Shown here: positions 5,707 to 9,178 of the stretch, one piece after another
How positions within the stretch are numbered: the stretch's first letter is position 1
How the letters are laid out: each line of letters starts with the position of its first letter
NCBI GenBank assembly: GCA_964393845.1
Contig: CAYMUX010000122.1
Span: 1 to 9,178, forward strand
DNA: 9,178 nt
Origin: UBA6902 sp964393845
GTDB lineage: Bacteria; Nitrospirota; Thermodesulfovibrionia; UBA6902
Direction of reading: 5' to 3'
The notes under the pieces: generated by a model
Databases searched by the model: none
Told to the model about the DNA's origin: nothing
What the model saw: the letters and a program-made list of their open reading frames with translations, nothing else
Translations under genes and position numbers: made by a program

Positions 5707-6289
5707 ATGAATAAAAAAATGAATTGCCTGGATGAGCTGAACAACAATGAAATAAGAAGCGTTTACCCCGGCGAAGGTGGCGCTGAATATATCGACATAT
5801 GCGATCTTATCCTGAATTCCACCGACGATATCCCTGCAAGAGAGTTGATGCTCTAGACAATACAGGACTGGAAAGACACCTTCGATGCCCTTACGGATAT
5901 GATTACCATCCATGACAAGAACTTCAATATAATATATGCCAATAATTCGGCACAAAAAGTACTCGGATTGCCGTTTTTAGAATTTTCAAGGAGTAAATGT
6001 TTTAAACATTATCACGGCGCCGACAGCCCTCATGAAGGATGCCCGAGCTGCAACTGTCTTAAAACAGGAGAGGCTGTCAGCTTCGAAATGTTTGAGCCTA
6101 ATCTAAACATGTATATCGAAATGAGGGCCATCCCGCGATTTAACAAAAACAATCAGCTTATAGGTGTAATCCATATTGCAAGGGACATAACCGGACGCCG
6201 TAAAATTGAAGACGCCGTGAAACATGCGGAAAGCGAATGGGAAACGACATTTAACAATGTATTGGAGCTTATCCTGATTATTGATAAAG
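5707..6289 (+). pseudogene. PAS-domain sensor protein (kinase 2), nonsense-mutated and truncated by an IS3 element
   Basis: ATG 5707 follows a strong Shine-Dalgarno (AAGGAG 5694-5699, 7 nt spacer). The frame runs 49 codons to TAG 5854-5856 and then continues in the same frame as a clear PAS domain, from DWKDTFDALTDMITIHDKNF through VIHIARDITGRRK. A helix and the start of a second PAS domain (WETTFNNVLELILIIDK) follow, until coding is cut at 6289 by the IS right end. The PAS domain has C-x4-HG-x7-C-x2-C (KCFKHYHG, then GCPSC), like fragment 1 of the first kinase. The 3' part, probably with kinase domains, is missing; an internal ATG at 5899 could only give a short PAS peptide. Copy C of the conserved motif lies 131 bp upstream of the start. 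Confidence 0.82.
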
Positions 6290-6315
6290 TGGAGTTCCCC
6301 CGTTTTGGTGGACAC
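6290..6315. repeat. Right terminal inverted repeat of the IS3 element
   Basis: The sequence starts TGGAGTTCCCCC and ends GGTGGACAC, 10 bp beyond the orfB stop (TAA, minus strand 6327-6325). PAS-domain coding ceases exactly where it starts. The partner repeat has been deleted, so neither a target-site duplication nor the repeat length can be checked inside the window. Confidence 0.65.
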
Positions 6316-6324
6316 AGAGTAAGG

Positions 6325-7188
6325 TTAGGCTGCCACAGCCTCCAGTTCAAAAGCTACAGGAGAAAGATATCCCAAGGCTGAATGTCTCCTCTGACGATTA
6401 TAAAACATTTCAATATATTTAAAGATGCTCTGCCGTGCTTCATTACGTGTCTCGTACCGGCAGTGATACACCTGCTCAGTCTTGAGCGTTTTGAAAAAGC
6501 TCTCTGCCAACGCATTGTCATAACAGTTGCCCCTTCTGCTCATGCTCTGAAGGAATCCGTACTGCTTTAGCACACTCACAAAATCCATACAGGCATACTG
6601 CACACCCTGATCTGAATGCAGGATGCAGCCTGTTTCAGGCTTACGCCTGCCTACAGCCTGATGCAAGGCCCTCACTACGAAATCCGCAGTTAACCGCTTG
6701 CTCATAGCCCAACCCACTACCTGCCGTGAAAACACATCCAGTATCACCGCCAGATACAGCCACCCCTCAAGCGTCGGTATGTACGTTATGTCGGAACACC
6801 AGACCTTGTTGGGCGCCTCTGCCGTGAAGTCCTGCTTCAGTAAATTCTCAGCTACCGGCAGATTGTGCTTGGAGTTGGTCGTGGTCTTGAATTTCCGCAC
6901 TGTCTTTGCCATTATCCCGTTTTCCCTCATGAGCCGCGCTATGCGGTTCTCTCCGTACATGTCGCCGTCAGCCCTCAGATCCTTTGTTATTCTCGGACTT
7001 CCGTAAGTTCTATCGCTTCTCTGATAGAATTCTTTAACCTTCACCAGTATCTTGTTGTTTTCCTTTTTCCTCTTGCCCTCAGGCTTCTTCTTCCACCTGT
7101 AATAGCCGCTCCGTGATACGCCAAGTACATGGCACATCTTCTGCACCCCATGTGAGGAGCGATGCTGGTCCATGAACCAGTATTTCAT
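6325..7188 (-). CDS. IS3-family transposase OrfB (DDE catalytic part)
   Basis: This 287-residue protein starts MKYWFMDQHRSSHGVQKMC and has the HTH_21-like segment SRSGYYRWKKKP, then the rve integrase core. The catalytic triad is Asp133 (WCSDITYI), Asp193 (HSDQGVQY) and Glu229 (NALAESFFKTLK). Exactly 35 residues separate the second Asp and the Glu, the DD(35)E signature of the IS3 family. The end, YNRQRRHSALGYLSPVAFE, is also typical. Its ATG overlaps the OrfA stop in the -1 frame, and the frame is open upstream to the A7 run, so the active product is probably an OrfAB fusion. The catalytic part looks intact. Confidence 0.95.
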   Translation of the reverse strand: MKYWFMDQHRSSHGVQKMCHVLGVSRSGYYRWKKKPEGKRKKENNKILVKVKEFYQRSDRTYGSPRITKDLRADGDMYGENRIARLMRENGIMAKTVRKFKTTTNSKHNLPVAENLLKQDFTAEAPNKVWCSDITYIPTLEGWLYLAVILDVFSRQVVGWAMSKRLTADFVVRALHQAVGRRKPETGCILHSDQGVQYACMDFVSVLKQYGFLQSMSRRGNCYDNALAESFFKTLKTEQVYHCRYETRNEARQSIFKYIEMFYNRQRRHSALGYLSPVAFELEAVAA

Positions 7189-7442
7189 TTGGGGTGTTTT
7201 GAGAAAATGGCCAACGCTTTTTTTAGGATTTCCCTATCCTCCTTGAGATTGGCATTTTCTTTCTGCAACTTCCTGAACTCTTCATCATGAGGCTTCAGGT
7301 GTCCCTTGCCAGGAAAACTGCCTGCCGGATCCTCCTTATACTTCCGTTTCCATGTGCGTAACAGATTCTCATGGATCCCAAGACTCCGGGCTACTTCTGT
7401 TACCTGCCTCCCTCCCTCTTTTGCAAGTGTCATTCCCCTCAT
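7185..7442 (-). pseudogene. IS3-family OrfA, N-terminally truncated
   Basis: Residues from about LAKEGGRQVTEVARSLGIHE to WKRKYKED form the HTH_Tnp_1 helix-turn-helix that recognises the IS ends. A leucine-zipper-like helix follows (EEFRKLQKENANLKEDREIL). IS3 OrfA proteins usually have about 15 more residues ahead of this, of the kind M-x-x-R-x-Y-x-x-E-F-K. Here they are missing and the apparent start MRGMT is read from cytochrome DNA on the opposite strand. DNA recognition and expression are probably both impaired, since the native promoter and start are gone. Confidence 0.82.
7217..7224 (-). other. Probable programmed -1 frameshift site (A7G) between OrfA and OrfB
   Basis: On the minus strand OrfA codons CTA AAA AAA GCG contain an A7G run. 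Slipping back one base gives AGC GTT GGC CAT and leads without a stop into the OrfB ATG frame. IS3-family elements generally make the OrfAB transposase this way. I did not resolve a downstream stimulatory structure. Confidence 0.6.
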
Positions 7443-7694
7443 TCCGCTGACAATGTATTACTTACAGATAAGCCGTCCATGAGCTTTGATATCTGCAATA
7501 AATGTCACGACTGGAAGACCCATTCCACACACCCGGTCGGCGAAAAGTTCATTGACCCCAGGAACAAAAATCTTTCCGTTGACTGCATAAGCTGTCACAG
7601 GGCCTGCGGAACGGCGAACAAACCCGCGATGTCACAGTTTGAAACTGTTACTGAGACATGTATCCAGTGTCATAAAGAGATTGAGAGGAGATGA
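7428..7694 (+). pseudogene. Multihaem c-type cytochrome, C-terminal remnant (doubled CXXCH type)
   Basis: The frame carries three complete haem-binding motifs: CNKCH (7494-7508), CISCH (7584-7598) and CIQCH (7659-7673). At the very junction with the IS element it also has CHSPHSADN, whose first Cys is gone. CHSPH and CHxxHG-like spacing are usual in doubled-CXXCH cytochromes of anaerobic metal, sulfur and nitrogen respirers. The N-terminus, signal peptide and other haem sites were lost when the IS-side deletion occurred. The TGA lies 1 nt before the start of the NHL-protein gene, so the two were an operon. The in-frame ATG at 7371 lies in IS DNA, and the residues read from there to the junction are not cytochrome. 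Confidence 0.85.
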
Positions 7695-7695
7695 A

Positions 7696-8604
7696 ATGAA
7701 GGGGTCTTTAATAAATATATTTTTAACAGCAGCCATATTGTTTACCCCTGTAAAGTCTTTCGGCGCCTGGACCGTGAAGTATATGAATATTATGTCCGTA
7801 TATTCTGATGAAAAAGGGGGCGGACTCAATAACCCGGAAGGTGTTGCCTGTAATGAGGAGTCACGGTTTATTGCAGCGGATACTGCGAACCACAGGCTCC
7901 TGCAATACACGCTTCAGGACAGGACGTTAACAGCAGGCGCTGAAATCAGCGTGCCCCAATTGTTGTATCCCGTACGGGTCAAATTGAATTCAAAAGGTGA
8001 AATCTACGTCCTTGACGGCAGGCAGCGCCGGATCGTGCATCTCAGTCCTGAAGGAATATTCAAGGGCTACCTGGACCCGGCAGGACTGCCTTCTCCGGCA
8101 TCGTATGTCCCGAAGAGTTTTGAGATAGACAAAGACGGCAATATTTATATTTTAGATATACTTTCAGAGCGTGTAATTGTCCTCAACCCTGAAGGGGACT
8201 ATCAATCGCAGATCAAATTCCCCGTGGGCCACGGTTTCTTCTCTGATATTGCGGTCGACTTCAAAGGCAATATTTTACTGATCGACAGCATTAATGCCAG
8301 GCTTTATTCTGTCGCCAAAGGTTCTGAGAAGTTTTCCCCTTTGACGGAAAACATGAAGGAGCAGATGAGGTTTCCCACCAATATAACAACGGACAACAGG
8401 GGGCGCATTTACCTGATGGACCGCAACGGCAGCCGCATTATCGTAATCGGACAGGACGGCTCTTTCCTCGGGCAGATGTCGGAGCTTGGATGGAAAGAGG
8501 GGCTCCTGAATTATCCTTCACAGATATGCATCAACGGCAAGGGCGAGGTCTTCATCGCTGACACGAATAATAACAGAGTGCAGATTTTTAAACTGATAAA
8601 ATAA
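7696..8604 (+). CDS. Secreted NHL-repeat six-bladed beta-propeller protein
   Basis: A 302-residue protein. I chose ATG 7696 over the in-frame ATG 7639 for two reasons. GGAG (7687-7690) lies 5 nt upstream, and the protein then opens with a signal peptide, MKGSLINIFLTAAILFTPVK, with probable cleavage near SFGA-W (residue 24). About six NHL-type repeats follow, at roughly 47-71, 91-116, 139-165, 182-205, 226-251 and 273-298. Typical strands are GEIYVLDGRQRRIVHL, GNIYILDILSERVIVL and GEVFIADTNNNRVQIF. They would close a six-bladed propeller in the periplasm or outside the cell. NHL proteins commonly sit beside multihaem cytochromes in anaerobes and may scaffold such complexes; that role is inferred here. 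It probably depended on the cytochrome-gene promoter, now lost, so present expression is doubtful. The coding frame is intact. Confidence 0.88.
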   Translation: MKGSLINIFLTAAILFTPVKSFGAWTVKYMNIMSVYSDEKGGGLNNPEGVACNEESRFIAADTANHRLLQYTLQDRTLTAGAEISVPQLLYPVRVKLNSKGEIYVLDGRQRRIVHLSPEGIFKGYLDPAGLPSPASYVPKSFEIDKDGNIYILDILSERVIVLNPEGDYQSQIKFPVGHGFFSDIAVDFKGNILLIDSINARLYSVAKGSEKFSPLTENMKEQMRFPTNITTDNRGRIYLMDRNGSRIIVIGQDGSFLGQMSELGWKEGLLNYPSQICINGKGEVFIADTNNNRVQIFKLIK

Positions 8605-8754
8605 AAAAGTCCGCAGTTGAATATCAACATTCATAGCAATGTCTCTCCTAACGTTGAATAGACAGACTTGTATTTAATTCGTCATTCCTGCAACAGCACC
8701 TCCGCACGTGAGCAGTCCCTAATAAAATTGCAAACGATAATTGAGATGATTTTG

Positions 8755-8760
8755 TATAAT
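8755..8760 (+). promoter_or_regulatory. Possible -10 element in the 8605-8820 intergenic region
   Basis: TATAAT is a perfect -10 hexamer, 60 bp ahead of the ATG at 8821. The -35 is unconvincing: TTGCAA at 8728-8733 is 21 bp away and TTGAGA at 8741-8746 only 8 bp. Apart from this I see nothing definite in 8605-8820. Confidence 0.3.
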
Positions 8761-8848
8761 AGGCGATATCGTGGACACGGCGGGAATAAATAAAAGTCAT
8801 CAGAACAGGGGGATTGAGTAATGCTAAGAGCAGGCGAAGCTGTTCTTC

Positions 8849-9139
8849 TTGAACAATCAAAATCTCTTCTCCAACAACTACCTCGAACACCGCTTGCCGG
8901 AGACTGACTTGTGGAAGGCGCAGAGAGACAAGGCATCTGCTGCATTTGAGTCGATCAGGAAGGCATACGCCTCCGTCAAAGTCTCAAAGCTTGGCCCCGG
9001 AGAAGAGGCGGAGCTTGAGAATAAGTTTATCCAGCCTGTGCTTTCGGCACTTGGTTTTATTTATCACGTGCAGCCGGTTACGCAAAGAGGCGCGAAAAAG
9101 AAGAGACCGGATTACGCTTTATTTAGTGTCTGTTTATAA
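8849..9139 (+). pseudogene. Eco57I-like (type IIG) restriction-modification protein, N-terminal stub
   Basis: The segment NLFSNNYLEHRLPETDLWK (residues 5-23), then ELENKFIQPVLSALGFIYHVQPVTQR (56-80, with several residues typical of the family) and RPDYALF (86-92), is characteristic of the N-terminus of large Eco57I-type proteins. These combine endonuclease and N6-adenine methyltransferase in one chain of about 1000 residues. Here similarity stops after Phe92 (codon 9122-9124) and the frame ends at TAA 9137-9139. The methyltransferase and specificity parts are missing. The frame opens at TTG 8849 with no Shine-Dalgarno. A better initiation signal (AGGGGGA 8807-8813, ATG 8821) is in another frame and yields only 28 codons, so a further frameshift near the start is possible. 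The product would be inactive. Confidence 0.7.
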
Positions 9140-9178
9140 ACCGCCGTTTTTTTCGACGGGGGCGCAGTTTTCGATCAT
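9121..9178. other. Probable mobile-element end interrupting the restriction-modification gene
   Basis: Family-like protein sequence ends at about 9124 and unrelated sequence beginning TTTAGTGTCTGTTTATAAAC follows. It has no coding continuity and looks like a transposon terminus, but the body lies outside the window and I cannot name the family. The alternative is a simple deletion junction. Confidence 0.4.

Larger units (their letters stand above)
6290..7428 (-). mobile_element. IS3-family insertion sequence, left end deleted
   Basis: This segment contains overlapping OrfA and OrfB transposase frames on the minus strand. The right terminus begins at 6290 with TGGAGTTCCCCCGTTTTGG, which has the TG start and C-rich stretch usual for IS3-family inverted repeats, and it abuts the interrupted PAS gene. 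No matching repeat is found near the orfA end. There the element stops inside orfA and joins a cytochrome coding sequence, between about 7421 and 7430. Without its left repeat it should not be able to move by itself. Confidence 0.85.

Noticed and set aside
5357..5955. Two minus-strand frames of 112 and 125 codons covering the end of RR2 and the PAS sensor 2 start
   Set aside because: They overlap the conserved RR2 C-terminus, motif copy C and the PAS domain, and show no family features.
7371..7427. First part of the frame leading into the cytochrome remnant
   Set aside because: This stretch is antisense to IS3 orfA and only appears joined to the cytochrome because the IS frame lacks stops on that strand.
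1..9178. CRISPR array, tRNA, rRNA, or a complete novel defence system
   Set aside because: No regularly spaced repeats and no recognisable structural RNA were seen. The only defence-related genes are a MazEF-type pair of a known kind and a broken restriction-modification stub.

Overview
The window looks like a bacterial signal-transduction neighbourhood that insertion and deletion have badly eroded. It carries a methyl-accepting chemotaxis protein, NarL/FixJ response regulators, PAS/GAF sensor kinases with a HisKA_3 core, and a remnant of a CXXCH multihaem cytochrome next to an NHL propeller. This mix is typical of environmental anaerobes such as Nitrospirota (Thermodesulfovibrio relatives) or Desulfobacterota. 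That placement is an inference from gene content; no rRNA or other marker gene is present.

Layout. Positions 1-705 (minus) hold the N-terminal part of a two-TM chemoreceptor running off the left edge. Positions 901-1511 (minus) are a MazE-like/MazF toxin-antitoxin pair with its own promoter and operator. Positions 1561-2196 (minus) are an orphan-like NarL-type response regulator. Divergent from it, 2374-4851 (plus) is a large PAS-GAF-PAS-PAS-HisKA_3-HATPase kinase broken by two frameshifts, with a second, paralogous NarL-type regulator immediately downstream (4853-5506). A second PAS sensor gene starts at 5707 but has an in-frame TAG at codon 50 and is cut at 6289 by an IS3-family element (6290 to about 7428, minus). 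That element has lost its left end and is fused directly to the 3' part of a multihaem cytochrome gene (to 7694). A secreted NHL six-blade protein follows (7696-8604), then the N-terminal stub of an Eco57I-like restriction-modification protein (8849 to about 9124) that ends abruptly at a probable second mobile-element junction.

The most interesting signal is non-coding. A roughly 41-bp sequence occurs three times, at 820-780 (minus), 2270-2231 (minus) and 5535-5575 (plus). Each copy lies upstream of a signalling gene (chemoreceptor, response regulator 1, PAS sensor 2) and in the same orientation relative to that gene. I propose it is the operator or promoter element of a small regulon run by the NarL-type regulators encoded here, so that kinase, regulators, chemoreceptor and second sensor form one circuit. 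The paralogous regulators share nearly identical recognition-region sequence and could compete for the same sites.

The rest is decay: four of the larger genes are broken, and at least two rearrangement junctions can be placed to within a few bases. I saw no rRNA, tRNA or CRISPR array, and no convincing rho-independent terminator.
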